From Helicoverpa zea (lineage: Eukaryota > Arthropoda > Insecta > Lepidoptera > Noctuidae), in assembly GCF_022581195.2 (NCBI RefSeq), contig NC_061470.1:4526001-4590000 (forward strand): a stretch of 64,000 bases of DNA. The letters run 5' to 3'. The position numbers and the translations under genes are program-made. Positions 38,101 through 50,100 of this stretch are shown here, piece by piece (position 1 is the first letter of the stretch; each line of letters begins with the position of its first letter). The notes under the pieces were generated by a model. That model saw nothing but the letters and a program-made list of their open reading frames with translations. It ran no database searches and had not been told where the DNA came from.

Positions 38101-41100
38101 TTATTAAGTTAATAATATATAGACTGCTTTCGATTCAGATTTCAAAGCCGAAATTTCTTTATTTTGTATTTATTTGATTCTAGTATACATATCTTTAAGC
38201 ACTTCGGGTTATTTTTAATGGTTGAGAAAACTGGTCTCAGCATCAAGTGGTGGATTCCAAATTAAAATGAAATCTTTCAAAAAGAACATATCTGATCTGG
38301 CTACTCAGATTACTGACACTACTGAGTTATATTTTCTTCTGATTAATTGACACTACTGATTTATATTTATTTATTATGCTTCAGTCTGTAAAATCCTTTA
38401 AGTAAATAATATTTACTACAATTGCTGCATCTTTACTGTGATTAAACTATCCTTAATGTGTTACAGTCCTATAATGTACCTGTTAGCTGTAATATCATCC
38501 AACATTCAGATAGAATAAGCAGTTTAACTTTTTCTAGGTGAGGCAATTTACAGTTAATAATATGGAAAAGATCATTTAAAAAGATTACCATTTTTATAAT
38601 TTTCACTTTAGATACTCTTTAAAATAATAACAAGCAATGATATTTGCTTGGAATGAAGTTTTACTTAACAATGATGTATGCTATTGGCAGTACCAAGATA
38701 TTGGTAAAACATACTTACTGTCTGAAACATACTGGCTTGAAGCATTTAGTTTCATAGTTACTTTATTAATAAAAACCAGTTTAGTGTTTATAGTACTTTA
38801 AAGTATTTGATTATCCATTATTAATACCTGTTATCACCGCTTTGGATGTACATAGAATAGTCAAGAGCTGTGTCGCACGGTTTTTGTTGGTTGTCAATTA
38901 ACCACTTTATTTTCTACCTCTATTTGTAAGTGATTATGATTATTTCAATTTTAATTATTGTAATATTGGCTTTATATCATGAATATCCTATTGTTATATC
39001 CTATTTACTTATTTTTATAGGTACTTCCTTTGTCTATTTCAGTAATGTATGTAAATAATGCATTAACACCAAATCGTTTGGCCATCATCCCCATGAACTA
39101 TGCAATTAGCTTTACTTGCTTTATTTACTCTTTTCTCATGAATATTTTATGTATTCAATGTGTAGCAAAAATAACACCATACATAATTACTCAGGATATA
39201 AATGTTTACCTCAGAGTATCTGTCATGTTCCCAGCTGGTTTATGGATGTCTAATGAAATATATTGTTGTACATTTACTCACCTTAAAAATGTATGCATCA
39301 AATGGATCAATAGCAAACTCTGTTCACATCCATGTAAAACTGCACTTATGTGCTAAATTATATTTTGAATGGCACCCATTATGTACAACAAAATATCTAT
39401 AACCTAGAGGAAACTCAGTACCGAAGCTCTGAAATGTCAGCTCAAATAGTTTTTAGTATATAGAGCTAAATGTTTCTGGTTTTATATTTGTATGCCATGA
39501 CAAGTGGCAAACATGTTTTAAGCACATACCTTTAATAATTGTATTATCCTACATGCATGCACCTGCGTGTGTATGCATGTATACACATGTTTGGGCAATT
39601 AAATGATTGTTTTCTATTCCATGGATTAATTGGAATGAGAAAAAAAAATATTAATGCTTATACCTGATTGTCCAATGTCTCGGGTACCTGTTGCATCGCG
39701 GCGGAGAAGGTGTCTAATCGCCATCAGGCGTAGTGTGTGTCAAGCAGTAATCTACACACAAGAATCTTGTCTGGTCGTCGTCATTATAGGCTCCACAAGT
39801 TGTTGACCATGTCGCTTTGTTTTCCTTGAGTAGATAAGTCCTTGATACATTATTGCGGTTGAGCAATCAGTGCTGTGGTCATCTCGTCTTCGTTTAAGTG
39901 TTTCGCATAGTGTGGCGTGATCATTAATTTTATTGTATTCGGAGCATTCGCGCCCCATTGGTAATTAGGCGTTTTCTGTTCTTCCCGCTTCTGATATAAG
40001 CTAGGGTATGATCTCCTAGCCTTAATCAGAAATAAAACGTCAATTCGTATCACAATAACTTCTTGTATTCACTTTTAAAACACAATTTAATATCAATCGT
40101 AAGAAAATATAGTTTATCAGTCCACGAAGGAAGCGCATGGGAAGCGCGCGCTCTAACTGTCAAAATCTCTTTTTAGTGTTGTCCTCACAGTAGAGGTAGT
40201 GTTGTCCGTATAAAACTAAAATGATTTAGTATACTTCGGTAAATATAGTATAGTTCCTTAATGTATGAAAAGAGAATATAACATACAGAACAACACAGGA
40301 TAATATTAGTCTAACAATAAAGCTTATCGATGGATGCCTTGACAATGAAAAAAAGTTTGAAAATAGAATTGTAATAGATGGCATTTCACCGCCAAGGTCA
40401 GATTAAAAAAGTTTGGCTCACGCAGGGCCGTTGTCAATAAGTTACCACGTAATAAAAGTATTTGGCGGCATTTTTTTCCACATGCTTACTATCAAATTGT
40501 AATGAAAATAATTCAATATAAAATATTAAAGCATATCATATAGGAACAGATTTCACGTTAAAAATGATCCGATATCTCTTTCGATAAAGCAAATCTTATA
40601 GAAGACTTATAAAAAAAATTTCGACTAACTGAGTTGTACAATAGACAATTTACATAAGACTTCAGGCTTGACAAGTTTCATGGCCAATAAAGCCAAGATT
40701 GATCGCCTTTTAATGATAAGCAAGCAGATAGAAATCAAACGATGCCCCGATCGTAACGCAAAAATTCTACATACATTGTTATAGACTATATAATTTCCAT
40801 ACTTACTGGACATTTACTACGGCAATTGCTGAACGTATAGAGAATATAGAATTTAATGTCGGAAAGTTCATTGACCTCTTTGAAAATGCAGAGTCGCGAA
40901 ATATTGGAATTCCAAGAGCGGTCAAGTCAGGATAATTATTTTTAAACCTACAGCTGCTGTTTTGAATTGAAATGTCAATGCATGAGATGTTTCGTTTTAA
41001 TTTATCTGGTTTATTGAGCGTTGAAGTTAGATGTTGGCACTGGCGTGAGTCATACGGAACGTTCTGGATCGAACAGGAATGAGAATGTTTTGAAATTTCT

Positions 41101-44100
41101 TTTTTGATAAAATTTATTGTTGCGGTTAATCATTCGAGCTTTGTGAATCACTGTTAACTCAATTTTTTGTAGATTGAAAAAAGACAATTTTTTTTTTTTT
41201 TGTTCACCGCAATTTGAAAAACAAACACGGGAAAGTTAATCATCCTAAAGTTAGTAACTATTTAGTAATCTGTGACTCAGTAAAAAATATAGGTTACCTA
41301 CAAAAAAATACAAAACAAGCAGTATTTAATTTCACACAACACATACTCTACTAAGACCGTGTCTTACATGTCAACGTGTTATTAACACAGCTAAAAGATG
41401 TTTAATTTTTTTTAATGAACGTCTCAAACATCGGACGAACTCGCGCCTGACTCCAGTCTGAAATGACCTAATTTTCTTGATTTATGCACACAAATCCAAG
41501 AATAAGCTTCTCAAATCAATGTTTGGCGTTCATGCTTCATTTGTTTTCAGTTTAGCTGAACTAGACTAGACGTGGAGAAACTGGGAAGTCATTTTTTGTA
41601 GCTATATGTTTGGCAAATGATAGGTTTTCAGACGAAATGGTTTGAGAATGAATTCAAGATGTAATAAACAATCTCAAGCTTTTAATACAACACAAATCAG
41701 GCTGATACAATGTCCTTTGTGTGCGAAATACTACTGAAATTATTAATACATCAGAAATCGCGTAACCGTTTAATATTTTTTAGGACATACAAAATAGATT
41801 GCAGTTTGAGCATCATTTAATTCGCCGCAATAAATCCTCTTCCGAACTAAATTTAAAATAACGTTCCATTTCTAAAATCCAAGACACAACTTTCAGTATG
41901 CCGCGAAGCGCACGCGACGATCCCGCGAAAAAAGCGCGAATATAAACGAACGATTATTTATCGATACATCGAATCATAACGAGGCGTAAAACAAGTGAAT
42001 TGGAAGTTATAGTGTAGTATTAATTTATGGCCGTTCCCAATTATCTATCTGTGGATTTTCTTACTAAAGATAGGAATTTGAAATTCCTGTTTGAGGCTAA
42101 TCTCAAAATTATATCTCTAGTTAGCAAATAAAGCAATGGATAGATTATTGGTAACGGCTTTCAATGATTTATGTGAATCGATAAAAAGATGATCGATGAT
42201 CTTTAATTTGATCTTTGATTGCAAAACACTTTTAATTATATGGTTGTGGTTGTTTTTCGAGTCGAGTCTTCGAGAGCGTGTGACAACATTTTCAATTGTT
42301 GATTTTGTAGAATCACTTTCTTTATTTACTGGTACCTGTTGTGTTATTGTATTAGAACATCATATGCATTCTTACTTTTCTTCTTCATTGGTATTTGCGT
42401 TTTTCCATCAGTCTTTGTTCATTCTTCACCTTTTATAAAAAAATGACGATCACGTATCGTGATCAGAGTTACACATACATATTGTTTTATCTTTATAATA
42501 TGGAATACCTCGTAATGCAATAGAAATTATACCGTGTTGGAGATTATACATGTACTTATATTCAATAGAATTACCTACTTACCTTTTCACACGAGCCTGT
42601 GGACGTCATTGCTCTTTTCTCATAACTTTTTCTGTAGGTACAAAAATGACAATAGCTGACCGCATATCCCAAAAAGCCTGTTCAGCCTAACTACAATTTC
42701 ACCACTAGATTAAAAACTCATTTGTCATGTATTGCGCAATTGTCCCAGCATTGTAGCTCCGGGATTGCATCAAGCCACATTGGCAGACGAGTGTAGTTAT
42801 TTATTTCTTATTGGAACATCTGACCGGCAGTCGGTTAGAATTGGAACGGCTTTCATTTTGTGGCCCTTTGCTTTCGTCTCGTCTGTTCGTTCGAAAAGTT
42901 TTTTAGTAAAGTTTCTGATTAGGGCGCTAGATTTGATTGTCTTTGTAAATAATTGTGTTTTCATTTCTCTATTTTCGCAATGGGATTAGTTGTATTTGTT
43001 TCTTGTCTTTTATGAATGAAATAACCTAGTCTTCTTTACCTCTATTTTGTCGATAGAATGTTAAGTGCGTGAAGTACTTTTATACCTTTAATTCTCTACG
43101 GTTTTATTAACGTAGTCTTAACTATCATTCCAATTAATGAATTTACTTATTAGGTCCTCTATATATATATCTAGCAATAATAATATTTGCAAGCTAATTC
43201 ATGTTTATCCCTTGTGTCATCTCAAACGTCTGACCACATTAGCAAAATTCTCTGATTTCAGACATGTAAGAAACAAAATAGCGTGTCAAGGAATGTAGAA
43301 CAGTGTGTTTCAGATAAATAATTAGCCATGTTGTTTGCAGTATCTGGAAACTAATCTAGGTTTACAGCGTTACATGTTCTTGTCGTATTTAGTTGGATAG
43401 ACGTTTGTCTTCTTTAGTTTGTTGCTAGGAGATGTAACCCGGTCTGTTTGCATGACATCAAGGGACTGTGTGAATTTGCGTTTCGTGGGTTAATTTTACG
43501 ATCTAACTAATTTGTTTCATCCCATAGAATTTATCTGTGTTGATCACCGAAACCTACTTTAGTTGTCTTAACCTAATTGATTAGTGTTGATAGGTTTTCC
43601 AAAATGATGGATTGCTTTTTATTTATAGAACTTTACATTTATCTTTAACACAAAATACCTTGGCATTAGCCCACCTGTCTGTGTTTACATAACAAATAAC
43701 TGTATCCATACTCTAACAGACAGAACTACTCGTATCTTTGCTGGACATGTTGTTTTTGCCAAACGATGCATATTACTATGCTATAGTATTAACATTTACG
43801 TTATTTATAAAATTTCCTTGCCAACGCTCAGTTAGTACTTGCCAACGAATACCGTTTTAGTGCATGTACGTCAAAACGACAGTTAGTACGTGAATGTGTT
43901 TTGATACCGTCCGCGCAAATGAAATCTGTTCCGGACTCTTGTTTGGTATCCATTTGCGTAAGCATTCCTGTCCTGTTTGTTATATTTGGAGATATTATGT
44001 CTGGTGCGTCAGTGTCGTGTAATTCAAGAGCAGTTAAATGATTATAATTCCTTATTGTATTACGTAACATACAGTTCATGTTATATTTCCTTCTGTTTTG

Positions 44101-47100
44101 GGCACAGTCTCGCGTTACACACGCTTTGACTGAACGTTTAACAAAGCTCGGCCTTCACAGTTTCCAGTCGACTGCTCTTGCGCAGACATCCTGACGACAG
44201 CATCTCTGATCTATTGGCATTCGCATCGATTGACCTACTTCTGCTCTTGTTTATCAAAAGTATACAGTATGACTTATATTTCGGTCTGATTGATTTAGGC
44301 GTCCTGAATGTTGGATACAGCAATGTTGTCATTGGCTTCGTACTCCAACGTCCACCGAATGTTGAAGGTCCAGCGCGTGTCAGCCGCGCGTGCACTTCGA
44401 CATCTAAGTAAACTAAAATAGTCGAGCGGCCGCGTCGTCGGCCCGGCGACCGAGATAGCCGGCGCAGTGCGTCCGCGGAGCCCTCTCGCGCCGGTTCTAT
44501 TTCCAACTAATGTCCCGACGCATCCCGTAACGCTCGCGACAATAATACTGCAACGGATCACTGTGAAATGGCACTGGACTTTCAACGTTCGCGACACTTC
44601 CGCTACAGGAAACGCAAGCGAACAGCCTAAACGAAAATGCCGCACGCGCCGACCGCTGTCGAAGCCGTCAACGGGACGAGCTCCAATCCGCTGAAGCTTC
44701 AAATACCAGAACAAAATAACAATTGTGCAACAAATGGCAACGGTGTCTTCTCTCCGCCAATCAATGGAAATGGATCTCTTCAACAAAATTACAATGGACC
44801 TCTTTCACCACCTATACTGGACACAACTCCGAAGAAGCCGCCTAAAGCTCCGCCTAGCAGGCCTATACTACCAGTGAAGAAGTCCAAGACGCTTCCTATT
44901 GATTTCGATGAGAAAGTCCCTCCGAAGGTATCATCTTCTCTTATGAATGGGAAAAAACTTTTTGTCACGAAACCTTTGAAGGAAGTTCATACTATAACGC
45001 AAACAAATGTTGAAAATGGAAGGTGCCTGGTGAGTCGCTCGCCCAGCCCGTCCTACAGGAGAAGCAATTCCAGTGCTTCCGTAGAGACGGGCTCTATAGC
45101 AGAACTTGCTAAGAGGCATGTGCCCGTTAATTTATTGACCTCGAGGTCTCCGAGTCCGTCCTCGTACAGCAGCATCCGTAGTTCAGCCAGCCAGTACTCA
45201 ACATGCAGCAGCAATGGGACCTTTGTGCCACTTTCCCGTTCTTCGAGTATGAACGCCACAATATACAACAGCAGAACGCCTACACCTAGAAGAATGTACC
45301 CGCAAACCTGTGATATTTCTGAAAGAGTAGATTTAAAAGAACTAAGGTCCAGAGAACAGGCCCCTGTTGTTTTCGATGCTAACATGTCTTTCGTGCTAGG
45401 CTGCAACAAACAACCTATCCGGCAGAAATTCAAGCCAGTAGCAGCTCATATGGAAGAAGGAACATCTTCCAATTATTTGAGCAATAAAATCGACAGCTTC
45501 TTGCAAAGAACTGACCATGTAATGGACGAATGGCGAAGATTAGGACACAAAGATGACTCTGACATGATGTTCGATGGGAAGAAGAGAAGAGTAGGAAGAT
45601 CCAAGTCCGCGACGAACATCATGATCAAGGGTTTCACGCTGTTCAGCCGGAGTGGGAGCAGAGCCAGCAGCATCTGCAGATCCAGTCGGGGAATATCGGA
45701 AGATCGTACAACTGTCTCCGAAATGGATGAGGTGACTCATGTTTGCGCTTAAATTCTTTATTTCATAACGTACAAATGTTCCAAAGAGTTGGCGATGCTC
45801 GTAAAGATAAGGCTAATACACTGTAATAAATTATCGCCGACTGCTTAGGATAGTTTCACGGGCTACCAGTGGCGCTTGATACAGTGGCAGTTGGCTTTCT
45901 ATTACCGCACGCGCGTCGCTTGCCAAAACATTTTTTTCTCATTGTTGATTTCTTGCGACGGCGAGTCGACTCCAACGCGAGATTCTGCCTCGTCAGTCAG
46001 CAAGGTATTACGACATTGTCACTCAAACTGAAACAGGAAGCTTGCGTTTTTTTTCTAACGTTTGTGGATTTTTTGTAGATATTGTGTGCGCTTTTGGCAA
46101 GAGTTAAAGGTTGCTTTCGTTGCGAATTCGCCAGAGAGTTAATACGTTGGTTAGGCCACCTACTCTGCGCGTCAGCGCGTTCCAAATTTAACTTGTTATG
46201 TTTGAAATGTTGCCGCTTAGTAATTTCATTCAACCTCACTGATTACGGTGTCAATAAGTAAGAGTAACGATGGATTATTAAGGTGTTAGACCGACGTTTT
46301 AATGATCGTTGACCCGTCATTTGTTATTATAACAGGCTAGGTGTTGCCTTATTGTTATGGTGCAATAATCACACACTGGTTGACGCGGTAGTGAAGAATT
46401 AACCGCTAACGACTAGGAACATTGCAATTACCTACTTTCTAAGTTAAACGATTTCTCGTAGACTATAGACTATGGAATATTTTAAACACTTGTACGTGCT
46501 ATGGCTTGGCTAGGCAGGAAGGCTTGGCCTGCCATTAAAGAGTTTCATAGCTGACATTAATATTCTATTATTTTATGGCGATACTTATTATTGGCTCAGA
46601 TCCCGCGCGGTTAATGGTCTCTAATATTCTCTATATTGTTTGGTGCTACTCACTCCATTTATTGTTTTCACTGGAAAATGCTCATGTAATATTGTAAATC
46701 CAATTATTACTTACAAATATAACCTTTTCAAGAAAATATCTCGTAATCACATACGTAAAGTTGTTCAAATAAAACGTTTAACACTTTCACTGCTGCTGGC
46801 GGTTTGACCTCATAAACTCTGAAAGCATCCCATAGCCTCGAGGGAAACCTATCAATTTAATGTCATGGGGCGAAGCACCTTGATGTTTGATGTTTATTAT
46901 TACACTAGCTTCTGCCCGCGACTTCGTACGCGGATCCTGTCCCTTATGCCAGCGACTACGGGGTCAGCAAAATCAAAGATCTGAATCATCTGATATTGAA
47001 TTTTAAGGGCCCGTTGACTTGAAAACAACGGAATACGCATAGCCATTAGAAATGTTCCATATATTTAATTTTTGTACTTTAACGGCAAAAGCACAGCAGA

Positions 47101-50100
47101 CAAAACAAAACGCTGAGAACTGAACCGCAATAGACGTGACCATAGGGATAAAAGTAGTGATTCTAATTAGTCCGCATTTAAGTTGTGTATGGCAAAAATA
47201 TTACACGTATTATTACGTAAAAAAACATTAAATGTTACTGAGATGACAAAGTCGTGATGACTTAGTGGAAGTCGTGGTGGTTTAGTGGGTAGAGAACCAA
47301 TCTCTCAAGTATGAGCGTGCGTCTTTAATTCCAGGTCTGGCAAGTACCTGCCAATGCAACTTTTCTAATTTCGTATGTACTTTCTACGTATATTTTGGAT
47401 ACCAATGACCGTTATTTGGAGGGGATGTTAAACTGTAGGTTCCGGCTGTCATTGAACATTCTTGGCAGTCGTTATGGGTAGTCAGAACCCAGTAAGTCTG
47501 ACCAGTTTTACCGAGGGGTGTTGGGGGTTGAGCGGTTAACCGGGTTGTGGAGGTCAAATAGGCAGTCGCTCCTTTTAAAACACTGGTAATCAGTTGCATC
47601 GTGACTGGAAGTCGACCCTAACATAATTGGGACAAAGGCTCTTGAGATAATAACGACAATAATAATGAGGTATAAGCATCGCAGGATATCTGAGGCTGAT
47701 GACGGGGAGTAGCGACCCCGCGGGGCATATATACTGAGTTCTCCAGGGAGAGTATACTGTCCCCCATCTCCGGCCGGTCGGAGTGAACCATGACGAGGGT
47801 AGGTCTCACGCCTCTGGCTTGGCTTGACCATCCAGAATGGAGTCGCTTGAGCAGGGTTAGTAGCCCTGCTCGGAGGATAAGTGCTTCGTGGTAAGTGACC
47901 CACAGGGAGCGCGTAATCTGCGTTTAAAATCCGCCGAGGTATCCTCACACTTCAGCCGCTCATGTCCCTGTTGCTCTTTTGTTGCTATTCAGTGACAGAT
48001 TCCCGGGGGCCCAGTAAGTGAGCTGGCGAGTCTCCACCTGCCATTTTTACATGTATCTAATACATTGTCATCGGCAGGAGCCATAGTTCCCGTAGTTTCC
48101 CCATTCCTAGTCCATTAGCCTCCCATCACAATAGCCCAAGTGGTATTCATCCACAGTTTGCAATGGTATAGCACAGATTGTCTTTTTTTTTAACGACGTT
48201 CACCGGGGATTGTCCTTGGGTTCATTTCTATAGTGTATAAAGGGATAATTGTCGGTTTTGTGTCACCATTTCATTAAAGTTGTCTCAAAAGGGCTTCAGC
48301 GTGTTGGCTTTGGCCTCACGTTTGCCTCCCAAAAATTCGGAACTCTGTAGTCCCGAGGTCTGGAAGAGACATACAAAATAATAATGAGATATATATAACG
48401 CAAAAAATTCGGAGAGTGGGGGCTCGTGACGCCACGTCTAGGTATGTAAAATTTGTACTAAGCAGTGACTTAACACAAAATTCAAGGGTGTTATATCTTT
48501 GTTATTATTTGTTTGTGAGAAGGAGAAAAGAAAAAATACGTGTCCATTATTTTAGGGTTATCTAAAAGACGGACTAATTACTTTTTTTGATTCACCATAC
48601 CTATTTCATAACATTCATTTCTATACATTTCAAGTGTAGTATTGCTCTTGAAGTTCCACATCAGGTGTTTCAGATCTTCGATGTTTATACGTCAAAATAG
48701 AGAGTGCTTATCAGATTGAACCACTTTTGCTAAAACGTCATATCTTTATAAGCTATAGTCTAGCTGGGCTCCTGGGTTTCCACATCAGGTGTTTTACATC
48801 TTCAATTTTTATAAGTCAACAGAGAGTGCTTATCAGATTGAACAACTTTTGCTAAAACGTCATACCTCTATATGCTATAGTCTAGCTGGGCCCCTGGAGT
48901 TCCACATCAGGTGTTTTAGATCTTCAATTTGTATAAGTCAATAGAAAGTGCTTATCAAATTGAACAACTTTTGCTAAAACGGCATACCTGTATATGGTAC
49001 AGAGAAGCTGGGCTCTTGGGGTTCCACATCAGGTGTTCCAGATCTTCAAATTTATTATCTCAGCTGAAAATGCTCATCACATGAAACAATTTTTGCCATG
49101 ACACCATTTTTGTATCTCTTATAGTTTTGTTGGTCTGTTGGTGTTCTGCATCAGGTCTTCAAGTTTCGAAGATAAATTATAGCCTATATGTTGACCAGGC
49201 TTAATACTGATACAACAAAGAAAAAATCATTGAAATCCGTTCAGTAGTTCGGAAGATTAGCGTGTACAAACAAACAGACATACAGACATACAGACATACA
49301 GACATACAGACATACAGACATACAGACAGAATTTTTTTTTTGGATTTGTGCTCCATTACTGTTTCTAAACCCCACCCAATTATTATTTTTTTAATATATT
49401 CAATGTACAGACACAGTTTTTTTACAGATTTATTATATGTATAGATAAATTGTTAAACTATGAGAGATTGACAGTTGAGAGCTAATGACGTTTAATGTTT
49501 ATTTTTAGATAATGTATTATATTGTGGGAGATTGACAGTAAAGAGCTAAACAATAGATACTTGGCCTTTCTTATTATATTTGTCTTGTTCTGATCTATAG
49601 GGATATTTGCTTTTAATTTCTGTTCATCATTTTCATAATCGGAGTTATGTATGTTTCTTCAGTGGGGTATTTTGTTAGGTTCCTATTTCTAAATCCCTTC
49701 GGATATTTTTGCGTTGTTATCCATCTTCCAGTTCCCCCCTTCATTTGTTCTTGTCAGCAATTCTATAACTGTTTTATTATTGTCTCCAGCTATCCGAGGT
49801 TGGTGGCGAGCTCGCAGAAGAAAGGGCGGCGGCTGGCTTGGCCACCGAGCGAGCTGATGCTGAAGCGGCCGAACGACTCCGCGTCGAGAGGGACAATAGG
49901 GACCTCTTGGCTAACAACCAACGACTGCAGCAGGTGGGTTATTGATTTGTAGACAGGATAAATTGATGATTGACAGCATGTTTATATAAAATTCTGAACA
50001 GAAAAACATGCCGCGCTGAGCTCATATAAAAATTGGGATCAGGGCAGGAGGATGGTGATGATGAATAACTAAACCTTAACTTTTACAAAGTCATAAGCTT

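Larger units (their letters stand above)
31936..40316 (-). mobile_element. 8.4-kb LTR-bounded non-coding element with internal tandem arrays
   Basis: Two identical 322-bp direct repeats flank 7.7 kb that has no gag, protease, reverse transcriptase or integrase frame on either strand. The inside holds a 164-bp tandem array, a degenerate 123-bp array and AT-rich filler with a LINE tail. The minus orientation is weakly favoured because the repeat then begins TG and short frames (about 39752-40053) start in or next to it. No canonical primer-binding site or polypurine tract was recognised. It best resembles a large non-autonomous retrotransposon derivative. An alternative is a segmental duplication of a 322-bp unit by other means. 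Confidence 0.55.
27753..49789 (+). other. Large intron (22 kb) holding exon B and an LTR-like element
   Basis: 27753-31900 and 40320-44000 are AT-rich and show no exons; short open frames there are unsupported. The intron contains the terminal-repeat element 31936-40316, alternative exon B, a SINE, an unknown GC-richer repeat and a 122-bp array, all listed separately. The acceptor before 49790 is ttattgtctccag. Confidence 0.7.

Noticed and set aside
39752..40053. Gag-like gene next to the right terminal repeat
   Set aside because: The two minus-strand frames are short (67-68 codons), overlap in different frames and show no zinc knuckle or other gag feature.
44295..44786. 163-codon minus-strand frame at exon B
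   Set aside because: It overlaps the GC-rich leader and the start of exon B in antisense, where stops are rare by composition. No start context or neighbour supports it.
47264..47340. Possible tRNA gene on the plus strand
   Set aside because: Same SINE family head with a decayed B box.
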